Below, one piece after another: positions 25,129-37,939 of a stretch of DNA of 64,000 nt; the stretch's first letter is position 1, and every line of letters starts with the position of its first letter. The notes below the pieces were generated by a model. It searched no databases. It was given only the letters and a program-made list of their open reading frames with translations, and was not told the DNA's origin. A program made the position numbers and the translations under genes. The stretch is from Endomychus coccineus (taxonomy: Eukaryota > Arthropoda > Insecta > Coleoptera > Endomychidae): the NCBI GenBank assembly GCA_958510875.1, contig OY294068.1, positions 150,696,388 to 150,760,387 on the forward strand, written 5' to 3'.

Positions 25129-26744
25129 TTTCTTGAGTTTCCTATTTACAGGTTCCTCAAAGAATTATTCCCCTGAATAGGATTTGACCAATGAGGTAAT
25201 TGTTCTAGAACATTTTGGCATTTATTTTTACTTCCCCTATCCTGTCTTTTTGATTGTTGTGAAATTCTAGCCCATTGTTGGATATGCATTTGAGCATTTC
25301 AAAATATTCATTACTTTGCCTATTTACAAAAGAATTCAAATTATTGTTATTTCCAATATCTGAACTAATATCCTCAGCATTTTTCCCTAAAAATTGATAT
25401 ATCCTTCCATCTGTTTATGTTTCATATAATTAATAGGTTATATGAAACATAATAATAATAACATCTTATTATAAGATAACTTTTGACAGTTGTTGCAATT
25501 TAGAATTGATAAATGATTCAAATATAAATTAAACTTATGCATCCTTGTATAAACTGAAATATCCTAATACTAAATTATATCTATTACAAATTCTTAATCC
25601 ATTCTAGTTAATATCTGTAGATAGTCTTAAATCATTCGAGTAATGATTTCTTCACATCGTAGTACTGTACGTTCTTTCACTTTGCTTTCTTATAATCTAC
25701 TTTACAATTTGGTTTTTATCATTGTACATTCTAATCATATAACTTAATTTTTAAATAACGTTTTCATTCCATATCAAGTTCCTTTTTTAACTTTTATATT
25801 TTTAAACTCTCGGTAAAATAAATATTTTCAATTCTGTTTTACATCTGTTCTAATGAAATCATAACAATATATAGGCTAGACAGCAGGCAGTTTTCGTTCG
25901 ATTCAAAAATACACGAGAGATATATGTTGTTTTGAATGATATATAAATATTCATCTACCCCTACCTCGATTATATACTTATATCATAGCAAATGAGGAAT
26001 TACATCATTATTGATTTTATTTTATTGATACGAAATGGACTACACTTTCACAAGTTCTCAAGAAATTATCATGTTCTCAAATGTATCTACATTTCGTCTC
26101 ACATCATTGAAGTATACTATTTATAGGGTTTGATTGATATTTGAACTCATGAATTAAGAATTAAGTCGGACTGAATTTATATTAGCCTTTTCAAACATGT
26201 CATTCTCCTAGTTGAATAAACTCTGAAAACAAAATGAATAATAGCGGATATGAAAGAACTACAACGTGAAAGAAGATGATATTACAGTTAAATTAGAAAT
26301 GTAACTGCTGAAGTTTCCCAGAGTTCTCCAGCATAATGTTATTCCGTTGGGTAGTAATCCATAATTTGTAACGACATTTCATAGCTTTTTTATGACAAAT
26401 TGTACGGTACATCAGTAGAGACGTATAATTTGAAATAACTGTCAAACAGAGAAATATGGAACGAATCTATGGTATAAATATGATTGGTATTTACACATTA
26501 ATTCTAGAATCATAAGAGAGGGGTGGGAAGGTTGACAACATATTTTGAGAAATAACGAATGCTGGATTGGAAATAAAGATGGTACATCTTATATAGAATA
26601 CATGACTAGTATATTCTCAGAAACGGCCCGTCCATTTTACACTGAGTGAGCGTTATAAAATTTACTTAATGGTCCCAATGACACGTCAAGTGGTTGAAGC
26701 CTGTACAGGTAATGTGGGGTAAAGAAAAATAAAATTACGAAATT
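25129..26744. other. no gene seen
   Basis: AT-rich sequence with short mono- and trinucleotide runs. A small inverted pair, gtttcatataattaata...ttatatgaaac, lies at 25429-25449. Nothing else is supportable. Confidence 0.45.
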
Positions 26745-26880
26745 TTGCTTTGCCTGCTCTAAGGCTTCTTAGTTTTTGTAGCTTATAAGTAACAACGCTT
26801 ATTGTTCACCTGAAGAAGCCACCGTGAGGCGAAACATGTTTCATTTTTATAATGAAAATTTATCTAAAAATGTTTCTACA
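26745..26880 (+). repeat. Penelope-tail-like repeat with CTGAAGA motif
   Basis: This is the same family as 20380-20490 (minus). The motif CTGAAGA-A-GCC-accgtga-GGC-GAAAC is intact at 26810-26835 with a 3-bp visible stem, followed by a palindromic gaaacatgtttc and an A/T-rich tail ending tttctacagt. It could be a short retroelement 3' end. Confidence 0.55.
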
Positions 26881-27207
26881 GTACGAATTAAATTCGGAGC
26901 TTCACTTTCAATTTAAGTCAGTACAACTGTTACCAATAGTTTATAAATATGTGATTCAATCATTTTGGATCTCAGAAATCTGTAACAGGCGCTTGCGGAG
27001 TTCTGACGAGACTCACCAAGGTCGAAACAGCTGTAAACTCGTATTTACTTCTTATATCATTTTATATACAGAGTTTCACTGGAACAAAATATTCAGATAC
27101 TGCAGTTTCCCCGTAGACCTGTTATATTTTTTCTACCAGTGACCCACAAGTATATATTTTTTTTCAATAATGGTTAACAACAGCTATCGGTACATCTTTA
27201 ATTACAG

Positions 27208-27314
27208 TGAATATAATAATAATTATTGATCACGCTATTAATCAAAAACTGCAGTGAAACTTGATGAATTAGAGGGGAATCTGTTGGAATTAAATGGTAT
27301 GAAGCTGTAACTCC
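27208..27314 (+). other. putative 5' untranslated part of the start exon
   Basis: Upstream of the ATG there is an in-frame TGA at 27300-27302, so translation cannot come from further upstream without splicing in between. A possible acceptor (tctttaattacag) ends at 27207, which would make 27208-27314 the untranslated part of an internal 5' exon; alternatively transcription starts nearby. I see no TATA box or initiator that I would defend. Confidence 0.3.
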
Positions 27315-27383
27315 ATGGTCCAACCGAGCAATAACAACAACGGAAGCTCCGACATGGACTCACTCGAGGACATGCTGCGGAAG
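27315..27383 (+). CDS. start exon of an unrecognised coiled-coil protein
   Basis: The exon has 23 codons: MVQPSNNNNG, then SSDMDSLEDMLRK, ending in phase 0 at a strong donor (aag|gtgagt). The ATG context is actccATGG and an in-frame TGA precedes it by four codons, which supports this as the true start. The composition shifts from Asn/Ser-rich to acidic with a leucine pattern. It stands out from the AT-rich surroundings by its mixed codon usage. The next exon I can find with matching phase and protein character is at 58796, and joining them continues an acidic helical segment (LEDMLRK + LSELEQRV). The protein is not recognised. It could be an alternative first exon of a larger gene extending beyond the window. 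Confidence 0.65.
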
Positions 27384-27389
27384 GTGAGT

Positions 27390-29261
27390 ACTTTTCTAAT
27401 CTGAATGGTATGCTTATGATCTAACCGTTGATTCAAAGACTCTTTCAATCAACGATCTAACTTCATTTGTTGGACTTTTAAAAGCGTATATATATTATGT
27501 TTTATTTATTTTACCGCTAATCTGAAGTATCTAGCATCTTACAACGGCCGGAACGGTGGAGATATTTTCGAACACCGTTATTTGTATATTATTTCGAATG
27601 TAGAAACGTATTCCTGAGATTTTATATACAAGGCAACTATGAAAATATTTCCGATTCAGCTGTTTATGAACACTGCCCTTCAATTCCAGCTTCCTGGAGT
27701 ATCTTATTGAAAATCACAAAGAAAATCAGGAGCTACTTATTTTGTCCAATTAGAAATATGATTGAATCTTTTACATATTATAATGTGAATAATTATACAT
27801 AACACTGCCCCTAAGATCAAGCTCGAAGAAGCAGGATATCCAGCTCATCCTAAATATTTACATACAATTACTTTATCACTTCGAACATTTGGTAAATAAT
27901 ACAATTGCTTGGGAATAATATTCAGAATTACAAATAATTTGTATCATTTTATATTATATGTAAAGAACACAATTTTGTTTGTAACACAATCTATTATGTA
28001 ACGATGCTTCAAATCTGCATTAGCATATGACACCTTGTTGGTTATTCCGTTAACGGGGGATTGTGAAACTTCACAATAAAATCAGCAAATGAGAATTTGC
28101 TTGTTTCCACTGGCAGGATACTTGAGACTTGGATGCAGTTGAAGTGAAGATGGATGGCAACCTCCTTTGAAATCAATCGAATATTATTCATCATATCTCA
28201 TGTAGTCAGATAAGTGATGTCATACCAAATCTGAGTTTTGTCAATTTGATTACCACATTATTTACAGATAAATGCAAAAACATAAATTTCCATTATTTTT
28301 ACTTCTCTCACTACTGCGTTTACTCTATGGCAAGTTTTGACAGTTCGTGTGACAGCAGGTATCAGTATAAAACAAGGTTTAATTATAGTTTAAATAATTT
28401 GGAAATAAATCTGGCAGCAGGTGTCAGTATTGAAACACAGTGTAGTAAAATACATCATTTTCTCTTCCTACAATCATACATTTCACCCGAGTATCTGTTC
28501 AGAACTTATTTGGCTTACAAAAGTGAGGGAAGTCACGTAATCAATTGATCACAGCTTCTTTAAAATTGTTATAGTACCAAACTTAGATGAATGTAAGTAT
28601 AAAACATCTTTCAAATATTTTCCAATTATTGTAGCCTTATGTTACCTGAACAACTTATTATAAAGTTGTTTAGCTACATATTGTTTGCTCTTTCCAATGA
28701 ATCAGTTTCATTTAGAAGTATTTGTTTTGTAGTTTTTATGTTCGTTGAATTTTTTTAATTTATGGATATTATCAAGAGCGTATGAAAACAGTTTACATAC
28801 GAGAATTAGTGGTACCGGAAGTATCTCATATGTTATAAAAATATGTTTGCAAGTAGTCCAAAAGCTTAAATAGTATATTCTTAAACATTTTTATTTTGCG
28901 AAATAAAAACACTGTAAATCCTAGGATATTTCCCATATAGCTATACTATATGACATGTGAGTATATATATTTAGAGTATCACAGTTAACAACCATTTCTA
29001 AGCTTTAACAACATAAGTACCAGTAGCCAAACTTTTACACATGATAATTATTCTGTGTTCTGACTATTTTAACATTGAATCTAGCTAGAGTGATAACCAA
29101 AAAGTCTGCTGTATTTAACTTTTATTGGATTTGATTAGGTAAATCTTATCATTGTTTTGAAAAGCACTATACATTTTTTAAATACGGCTTTGTCAGTTTT
29201 CAAATTCAATTTATTGATTGAAGCTCGTGCACTTTTATCGTTGTGTCATCAACAAAAATTG
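27390..29261. other. intronic, no feature seen
   Basis: No gene or repeat family identified. A minor direct duplication (acagcaggtatcagtataaa versus gcagcaggtgtcagtattga, about 28352 and 28417) falls in a 100-codon frame at 28246-28548 that has no recognisable domain. Confidence 0.4.
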
Positions 29262-29640
29262 TAATTATCAATTCACATAGCAATACCAGGTGGTCAACTG
29301 AGTCAAAAGCTTTACTCAGATCTATAAAAAGGCCTAAGCACTTGCTACTTTTATCTAGAGCAATGTAGTTATGTCTCATTCATAAATTCGGTCGATGTAG
29401 TACCTGTAGATTTGTTTTTTGTGGAGCAATATTGCTTTTCATTCAGTAAATTAATTTTGTTCATAAAGACATTAATTTCCAATCAATTTAGGGAAGCAAC
29501 TAAGAAATGTAATATATCTGTAGTTTTAAATGTTATCTTTGGACTTTTCTCATAAATAGGAATAGTTTTCGATAATGTTGGAGCATCTGAATCTACCTTG
29601 TGCAAACGAATTGATTATTATTTGTGTTAACGGTATAACT
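29262..29640 (-). pseudogene. CR1-like LINE reverse transcriptase fragment
   Basis: The minus strand gives LLNEKQYCSTKNKST (equivalent of the NQYGF-R-x-x-R-S-T block) followed by LGLFIDLSKAFDSVDHLVLL, which contains the first catalytic Asp of the RT palm (D-L-S-K-A-F-D-S-V-D-H). The YADD box and everything after it are missing, and the upstream part dissolves into stops. KAFDSVDH is encoded by about 29290-29313. Confidence 0.75.
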
Positions 29641-30079
29641 CATCACCTGCAGAATTGAACGTTTTATAAGAATAATCTGCACAAAATGTTGCATCGCCTG
29701 TTCACTTCCAATCTGTTCAACTCTATTTCTGAAATCGGCAGTTCTCCGATTATGGTTTGTTTATTTATTTTCCAGGTTCATTTCCTTCCCCATTTAGAAG
29801 ACTCCGAAATACTTCTAATGTATTATAGTTTTGTTTATCTTTTTCTGTTATTCATAGTGGTCTGCAAGAATGTATAGAATCTTGTCAGGAATGGCAGTAC
29901 CATCTTTGATGATACTCCTCGAATTATCTTAAGTTAGAAAAAAGTTTACCTCCAATGAAGAGGTGGGGGAATTTTGTCATATTACAGTTACTTACACACT
30001 CCTTCGACTCACCAATGCCCGTATTAAGATCAACAGTAAATCTTAATACGAGCATACCACATCCTGAAGAGATGGAGTG
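29641..30079. other. no gene seen
   Basis: A 63-codon + frame (29686-29877) is present but shows no motif; it may be diverged LINE sequence in antisense. Confidence 0.35.
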
Positions 30080-31130
30080 CAGACCAACCCCATCTATTTA
30101 GCGATGAGAACCGCAGGACAGAACCAAACCCCTGTTGTTCGCGGTGCAACATTCCAGAATCATCTTTCCGTCGAGGGAGGAATGAGAAAATGGCCGCACG
30201 CCATAGCGCGGCACAATTTGGTATACGGATGGGTTCAGAACAAACATAAGAGACGGAGCAGGATTTTGCGGTTCCAGATATATTGATGGGTACTCTGTGC
30301 AGATAGGGGATCTTAATACCGTCTTCCAAGCCGACGTGCTTGCCACCTACAGATGTGTGGAGAAGCTATTTAACTATGGTAAGATAGATGAGATCATCTG
30401 TATCTGTTTGGACAGTCGAGCGTCACTCAACGCACTGAAAATCCCGATTGTGTCCTCAAGGTTTGTCAGGCATCCCAAGGAGATGCAGGCTAGCCGGTGG
30501 CAACATGCTCAACTTGAACTGGATTCCGGGTCATTCAGATTGAAAAGAGAATGAGAAAACGGATAAACTGGCCAGAGACGGGGCAAGATTGGACGGTACT
30601 TAAGACCCCCTTGCTGGTATCCCCCACAAGGAGGTGTACAGATCTTGCGGAACCATCTGAGAGATCAACATGCCTCAGCATGAAGAAGCATTGAGGTAGG
30701 CCTAAGGGCAAGCGAGATACTATCGCTGAGTAGGCAAACCGTCAGAATAATCTCCGAGATCTTTACGGGTCATCAAATTCAAAGATACAGTAGGAGAAAG
30801 TGACACCCCCTCCTGTATGAGCTGAGGAGGAATCAGAGTGGAGTCGTCAACCCTCTTCTTCAATGTGCTTCTCTCATTCGAGCCAGGATCGCCTGGCTTT
30901 TTATCCCCGGAGACCATCACTGCCCAAGACAAAGAATCTAAACATAAAACACATCTCAGGATTGTGTCGAGCAGCGGGGTATCCAAATATTCCCTGAAAA
31001 ATGTAGCAGGGGATAATGTACAGGGATCTTTGGCTAAGTGCACTGAACTTTCTATTAAGCCCTCTACGATCTCAACCAATACCAATCCACATACAATATA
31101 GTTAAAATGGCTCAGTGGAGAATTCATAAC
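30080..31130 (+). pseudogene. LINE fragment: RNase H plus C-terminal tail
   Basis: The + strand reads WYTDGFRTNIRDGAGFCGS (first RNase H Asp in YTDG), then VFQADVLATYRCVEKL (second, Glu replaced by Asp in F-Q-A-D/E), then ICLDSRASLNALKIPIVSS (third Asp in D-S-R-A). LNWIPGHSD and EKTDKLARDGARLDGT follow, after stops. Further on, SRQTVRIISEIFTGH and a diverged Cys/His tail (HLLLQCASL-like) reach about 30900, and the non-coding end runs to about 31130. This is the RNase H order of I/R1/jockey-like LINEs. The RT is absent. Several stops and frameshifts. The 135-codon minus frame here is a shadow. Confidence 0.8.
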
Positions 31131-32344
31131 TATGTTGTTATGCTAGCTTTCCATCTGTCTCTTCTTATTTTTGACTAAGTTCAAACTTGTCACTCACTTA
31201 ATTATGATAACCAATATTTCTCTATAGACAGATCGATGAGAATAATCTACCTCAAATGTAGTGTGTTCTGTAAAGAAACTGTCAAATTATCCATTGCATC
31301 TTTCGACGAGTTCTGAGTGCATCACGAAAACAAACCGTGAATCTCAAAAACTATTTCTCTGGTGATAAATCACAGCCTTATTCAAATTACCCTTCGTTGA
31401 TTTATTAATTGTTTTTACATGCAAATCCTTATAGTTCTTGTTCACCGCACACACTGATGGATTGCATTCGAAGCGTTGGATATTTATCAGGACGGCTATG
31501 CACGTAGTTTTACTTTGTTTCGTTTCCATTCCTCTACATTTAACATGCAACATTTTACGGAGGAATAACAAGCCGCTATCGCATATTTCACTAAATTAAC
31601 CATACTTTTACATTATCTTTGGAACGTTTTAATCAACTGCCGGTAGGTGTGTTAATTAATTTAGGCTGGGAAATCCGTTTTAAAGTTCTTGAACGTTTTA
31701 AAATATTCATCTGGTTCCCGCTAATTTGAATAAAATTCAAGTCTATGGAGCGTATCAAAAATAAGTTATTTACCTGGCGCATTCGCCTTTTAATTATGTG
31801 CATCGCGAAGCATCTCGCACTGAAAAGGAGCAGTCAGAGAGGGATCTTAATATATTGTCAGTATATTGTAGTGGTAAATAAAATAGTTCAATATTCAACG
31901 GAGTCTCTTCACAATCCGATACACTTCTTACAGCGAATTTACAGTGGCTTTGAACCTTTAAGAAATTATTTTCTTCTTGGTTTGCCTCACAGCCAAAATT
32001 TTAATTCCTTTCCGTATGAAAAACATTCACTTATCGAACTCTATCTAGTTCAGGAACACAATCGTTCTTATTAATGAGAGTCGGAATAAGTGCGGTTCCT
32101 TCACGATTACCCTGAAATCTTTTACACATAACAGAGCGGTTCCAATTAAAAAGTGTTAACCAGGCGCTCGAGGTTTACGAACAAGGAGGAGTGTTTGGGT
32201 GGTAAGTTGTTAATGACTCAAAGAGGTCTAGAACCATTTTCCTATCCGTTTCTGCATTTTATTAGTGTGGCATAACTGTGAGTTTGCTCTGTATCTTGAG
32301 GGAATCAGTGCCTCACAACTGCACAAGGTGTGTATTGTTAATAT
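31131..32344. other. no gene seen
   Basis: AT-rich. The 109-codon + frame at 31745-32074 has no recognisable domain, no splice context and average composition, so I do not call it. Confidence 0.4.
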
Positions 32345-32390
32345 ATGATTTCTCTAGTCCATATCGATCAGTAACACCACAAACTCCAAG
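32345..32390 (+). repeat. possible head of the SINE-like repeat
   Basis: ctagtccatatcgatcagta resembles the head block of the dimeric repeat at 4.1 and 52.5 kb and is followed by a loosely similar accacaaactcc. Similarity fades after about 45 bp, so this may be a truncated copy or coincidence. Confidence 0.35.
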
Positions 32391-35300
32391 TTCTCTCAGA
32401 GCTCATCAGTTGAACGAGCAACGACCTCTGCTGAAGTTCGAGAAATCTATCAGTCAATCAATAAAGTAGGTATTCAAAATTTTCTGCATGATATTTGAGC
32501 TTTAATGAAGCCTTAAACTCGACCACCCAATTTTTGGGCCAAAATGCTTCCTTTCAACTGTGAGAAGTGAAAATGAGATACGCCATAAATGTTATTTGTT
32601 AATAAAACAAATTCTTACTTAACATGCAACCAAATATAAAGATCACAATTTGTATCAAATTAATGTTTATAATAATACTTCCATATGTGGCTACTTTAGA
32701 TTTTTTCTGCACCTTCAACTCCATTTGTTTCAAAAACAGATGCCCCAATCGAAATTTTGCAAGAATTCCTTTTTTATAAATCGAATGAGAAACCAACGAA
32801 ATGTGCAGTAACTGGCCAATTTTCTAGTTACGTTATTGGATGATTTTGTAGAATGTGTCTAGTATCAAATAATAGGTATCTATTTCAGGAATACTTGATT
32901 CGAATTTGGAAAAAATTGATGCAGTGGTCAGAGAGTTCCGATAAGAAAAACGAGTATTCATATCGAATTTTGAAGGACCGTATCCCCCTTTGAAAGCTTT
33001 TCTGAAGAAAATTAGATTATGCATCTTGACTATTTTTCGATGTAATATCGACTAGTGATGTTTGGTAGATCACAAAACTGAGGCAACCTGTATATAATAA
33101 ACTACCAACTGCACCAACCTGCATGACTGCGCATATAAATAATTTCCCTGGATACCAAAGCCTTCACTTATCATAAAAATTGCGCTGATGAGAACGTTTC
33201 TTTATACAGGCCTTATTCTGTCTTATTCGACTGAACTTGTGAGTTGCACTCCTGAACTGGAGTTTATATCCTTGGCAGGGTTTAAAGTTCAGTCAATCAA
33301 GATTTCACCTTCTAATTTTGAGGCTCTGACTGACTCAATTGAAATGAAACCTTTTGTAATATTTTGAGAATTCTATTATGCCGAATTAAAAAAATATTCA
33401 ATGATTGATGATATTACTTTGTTTTTAAATTTCTAATCAAGTATTCATGTTTTGTAGCCAAAATTAAACACGTTCAGTAGATAATAAGCTGTTGTAACTA
33501 TTATGAACGATCCTTCAAACCAATAAAAAATATGTGATACAAATGAGACGAATTGTTTTTCAATACGATCGTTTTGTGAATGACATAGAACAATATTGAC
33601 CTATATCGTTAATGATGAGTCATCAAATAGTGGAGTATTTAAACAGAATGCACAATCATAATTCAAAATTACTCTAGTGATCTTTCTGAGAATGAAAATT
33701 AAATATCAACAATCAAACTAGAAGTTTGACAGGCTGTTGTGAAGGTGCCACAATGAAATACAAAGATTCATTAAGTAAAGTTAATTATACTCTGGAATTA
33801 GATTTAGGGTTATACATCTGATGAAATTGAATGAATTGAACAACTCTATATGGACTGTATGTTGACCAATGTTGATTATAGTAAGTTAGAGTCTCGCGAA
33901 GAGTTAGGATAATATAAAAAAGACAAATATGTAAAATAGTTGTAAATAATGGGGAACAAAACACTCCTATAAGTGGCCTGCACGCTGCAGCGTGTTACAA
34001 TCCATCGCCGACAAACTGTTGCCAGTCCTCCCCTGGCAGTAAATCTGTAATAGGCGTAATAAGAGTGCATAATACACGGAACTATCATATCTCTTCTAAT
34101 CAACGCCAGTAGGTAAATGGGGTTATCTGCTGATGAGAATGTAATGATTAATCGAATAAATTCAACTAATCATATTTATATATCGATAATAGATATGGAG
34201 ATAAGTTCAGTTCAAGCATCTATAATTTGTAAAGTATTGAGAACAGAAACAACAAAGTAATTATTGAATCACTACTAACACAATTTGTTGAGACAATTTT
34301 AAACCTTCAGTAATTCATTTATAGCGATTTTTGGTGCTCGCGAGGGAGCTAAAAACCACATGTTGCACCTGTTTAGAGAGATCTAGTTTGCGTGCGAACC
34401 ACGTTCGCTAACCTTCTAGATGCAAGACTGCTTTTAAAACGCCGATATAACACACACTACGCCTGGCATACGATGGAAACCGTTCGTAAAGGCGTTACGG
34501 AAGCGCTCTCTGAAAGCAAGCACAAACATATCGATACCGTCGCCAAATATGTAATTTATATGTAATTATGTTTAATTCGATCAATTTCAATTGTCTGGAT
34601 CAAACATGAGTATGGGATGTTTATTGTCCGTATTATTGATTCGGATAAGAGCTTTCATACTTCCAGCATGGCTAGATAGGATTATTGCTCCTTCCAAATC
34701 TCACACTCCTTTCGCTACTTTCAATAACATAGAGTAAAATGTATGCCTTTCCACGACTTTCTCTGTTTCTAACCATTTGAAATACATTTTCGATTCCTAC
34801 GCAGTGAGGGAAGTTAGTGATATATCGATCACAAAATAGACTGCAATATAATATTCTCACATTATATAGTCCCCATATTCACGAAGCGGTGAGATTTGTA
34901 AAATATAATCAACCATTATTTACCAAGAATAAAAAGATACATACTTATCCAACTAGGAATAAAGATTGCCTATTTACAAAAAAAAGGTCAATTTCATGAT
35001 CTCTAAGATATATAACAAATTATCAACAACAATTAAACCTGCAGACCTTACAGCTAAAAACTAAGATGAGTCATCGATTCCTAAAACGAAAAGCTTACTA
35101 CACGCTAAGTGAGTATTAATTCAGTTGAGAAATTTACTGTTGGCGATTTTTATTAACATTCACCAGTTGACTGTCACTCACATCATGCTATATGTAAAAC
35201 TTGATAGTTGGGACCTACTTGTTATTTTTAATGTTTTTTATTATTTTTTATTTAATGTGAATTATTCACTTTTTAACGATTTTTTCTATATTGTATTATT

Positions 35301-37939
35301 GTATTGACGTGTTCTACATCCACATAGAGTACAACTATCGAACGAATAAATCATATCTATCTATCAATTAATTTATAATGGGAATAGTGCCCAGCAGCTG
35401 CAGGAAATACAGTCTCTTGCTTCAAAATTATGTACTTCATGTGTCCCAAAAAGAAATTGCTCATTTTTGATTCTGCACTTGACACCGTTTTGGTTTAAAT
35501 AATTAATTCATGAATAAATCTCTGATATGGAATACTAGGTTTTTCACGAAGAAATCCCTAATTTGACCGGAGATGTCTCTCGAAATACGATAGCGATGCT
35601 TATGTGTATCATATTCCAGTACATGAAGATTCTTGCGATATGTATGCTGAATGTGAAACACTGAGGATTTCAGGTAAATCTTTTGTAACCGAAAAATGAA
35701 AAATAATATCTGAAAGAAAATTGATACCTTTGATACCTGCTTTAAAATGCGACGTGAGAATGAATGGAACAAGAAGATAGGGAAGTTTGCTTTCATATTC
35801 ATTGGAATTGTTGGACCAGTAACAAAAGGTCTAGCGACATTGGTTCTAACAGTCGGAAGAAAAAAGTCAGACTACTGGAGCTGATCCCAGAAACATAGTT
35901 TAGTTAATTATTGATAAGGTGATTCCGATTCGTCAGTCCTGTTTTCCAAGTATTTTTGAAAAATTTCAAGATGTTAAATCACTTATTCTGTCGTTTCCAT
36001 TCCAAGAAAGTCAGGTTGCCAAAAATTATTGGCTTAAAATTTCTCGTAGGTGCAGTTGCACAAAGAGAATCGGGGAAATCATGTTTGCTTATAACTATTT
36101 ACACTTAATGTATTCATGCGTTAGGTCTTCAATTGAAACAATCTGAACAAGATATATGCCATAATTGTCTATGCAAAAATGTAAGTAGCTATAAAAGAAA
36201 AAGTTTAATTGTGGGCTATAAGGGGTGCGCACCATGAAATGGCAAAATTTGCGTATGAGCACGAGAGAAATGAAATAGTCACAACAAATAGAAGCTAGTC
36301 GCAAGAGAAAAACCAAAGCCATCTTCCGACCTACAGCAATGCCTACCAAACCCTTATCTATCGAAGTCTGTTTGCTCCTATAAAATGCAACTCTGGGGTT
36401 TTATTTAACAGTGCACGATTTAACTACATATAAGTTCACTCGTTAGATGAAACGAGGCGATCGCTGCGAGGAAGACAATGAAATACAAAACTATGGTTCA
36501 TATGTAATTAAAAAGGAGGACGATGGTAGAGGCAGATGTATGAGGAATCTATTGCAATGGCTACATTATGGAACGAGAGGGGGCTATTTTTCAATGTGAA
36601 ACGAATTAGGAAAGGTTTTCAAAAGAATTAATTACTTTTTCTTGGCATAATATCTCAAACTAACAACGAATATAGTTATATTAATATAAAAAAAAGACAT
36701 GGAAATTATATTTCCGTTGATTGACAACGAATTTGTTGTCTTCCGTTGTACATGCCATTTCCGGACATACCGTATATCTGATGAAATTAAATGAATTAGA
36801 CAACTGTATTTTTCAAATCTTATTATATTTTTATTCCATTTTTATAACATTAAATTCTCTATTTGAAACTGAAAGATTGCGGACAAACACTTCCGGCATT
36901 TCGTATAGCGATATGTTTATGCATAGAAATGTATGTTATAGGATAATTGTTGTATCATTGTTCTAGGTAGTTAATTGGTCGTATACATATTCATTGAATA
37001 ATCGTAATTCAATAAGGAGGCCAAAAAAATCTTCACACACAACATATACATGTATTTAATATACATATTGTAGTGAATCCATTTTATTGTTCTCCCATTT
37101 ACACTCTTGGAATATAGTCACTAAACTGTTTCTTCCTTGAAACATATAAAGTACGGCTCTGACTGATATGAATCATCCATGCGGAAGTACGCTAAGTATA
37201 CAAGAATGTTCTGAGACAAATTGAGGATTTAATTGAAACAAATTGCGTTTTAAAACGGCAGTAAGTTCCAGTCCGATAAATACGTCTAAGCTGCAGGGCA
37301 CTTTTTTGTTCTTGATGAGAGAAACCATTATGTTTTGAAGACCCAGATTATACTTTGCTTCGGACGAAAGCATTTTCCACTGTCTGTTTAAAATTTTTTC
37401 TTTCGATTTAATTCAACTCGTGTAATTGAAATTCTTTAGTTTCCTCCAGAAAGAAAATATAATTTCGAAATGAAATTATTATTATGTTTTGAAACTCCCA
37501 GAGAATGAAGTTTTGACGTTGACATTAGAATTGCTCCCAGAAAGAAATAGGAGTAATAATGGAATAGAACATAGCATTTTTTTACATTTAATGAGATCTT
37601 CTCAAAAGATTTATTAGAAATATGCATTTTTACGATGTCAATAACTTTTCGCAACCAGTTATGAATAATAGCCTTCTCACAAAGTGTCGTCTCATACAAC
37701 TCACTCACTTCATTCGCGAAATTGAAATTGAATAAAATCTTAGAAAATATTTCCAACTTTCCTTTCGTTCGCCTAACCATTCATATGAAAATAGAATGTT
37801 AAATTGATAAAATATGAAAATTAATGACATATCTCTTTCAAACCCTTTCTCGAAAAACAACCATAAGCTCAAACCGTTTTTATAGCGTGCTATTATTCAA
37901 ATTTGAATTGTTAACATTGGTCAAGAAACATGCCCAAGA
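32391..37939. other. intronic, no feature seen
   Basis: About 5.5 kb of mostly AT-rich DNA. Less AT-rich islands occur at 34330-34510 and 36420-36600 without domains in any frame. A short similarity (tctgatgaaattRaatgaatt) links 33819 and 36778, probably a diverged dispersed repeat. Open frames up to 114 codons (37436-37780, minus) lack motifs. Confidence 0.4.

Noticed and set aside
28246..28548. 100-codon + frame
   Set aside because: Contains a short internal duplication but no domain or splice signals; likely chance.
30720..31127. 135-codon minus-strand frame and 87-codon + frame
   Set aside because: Both overlap the C-terminal tail of a LINE read in another + frame and show no domain of their own.
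31745..32074. 109-codon + frame
   Set aside because: No motif, no splice context and composition like the surrounding DNA.
37436..37780. 114-codon minus frame
   Set aside because: Phe/Lys/Asn-rich with no motif, as expected of random AT-rich DNA.
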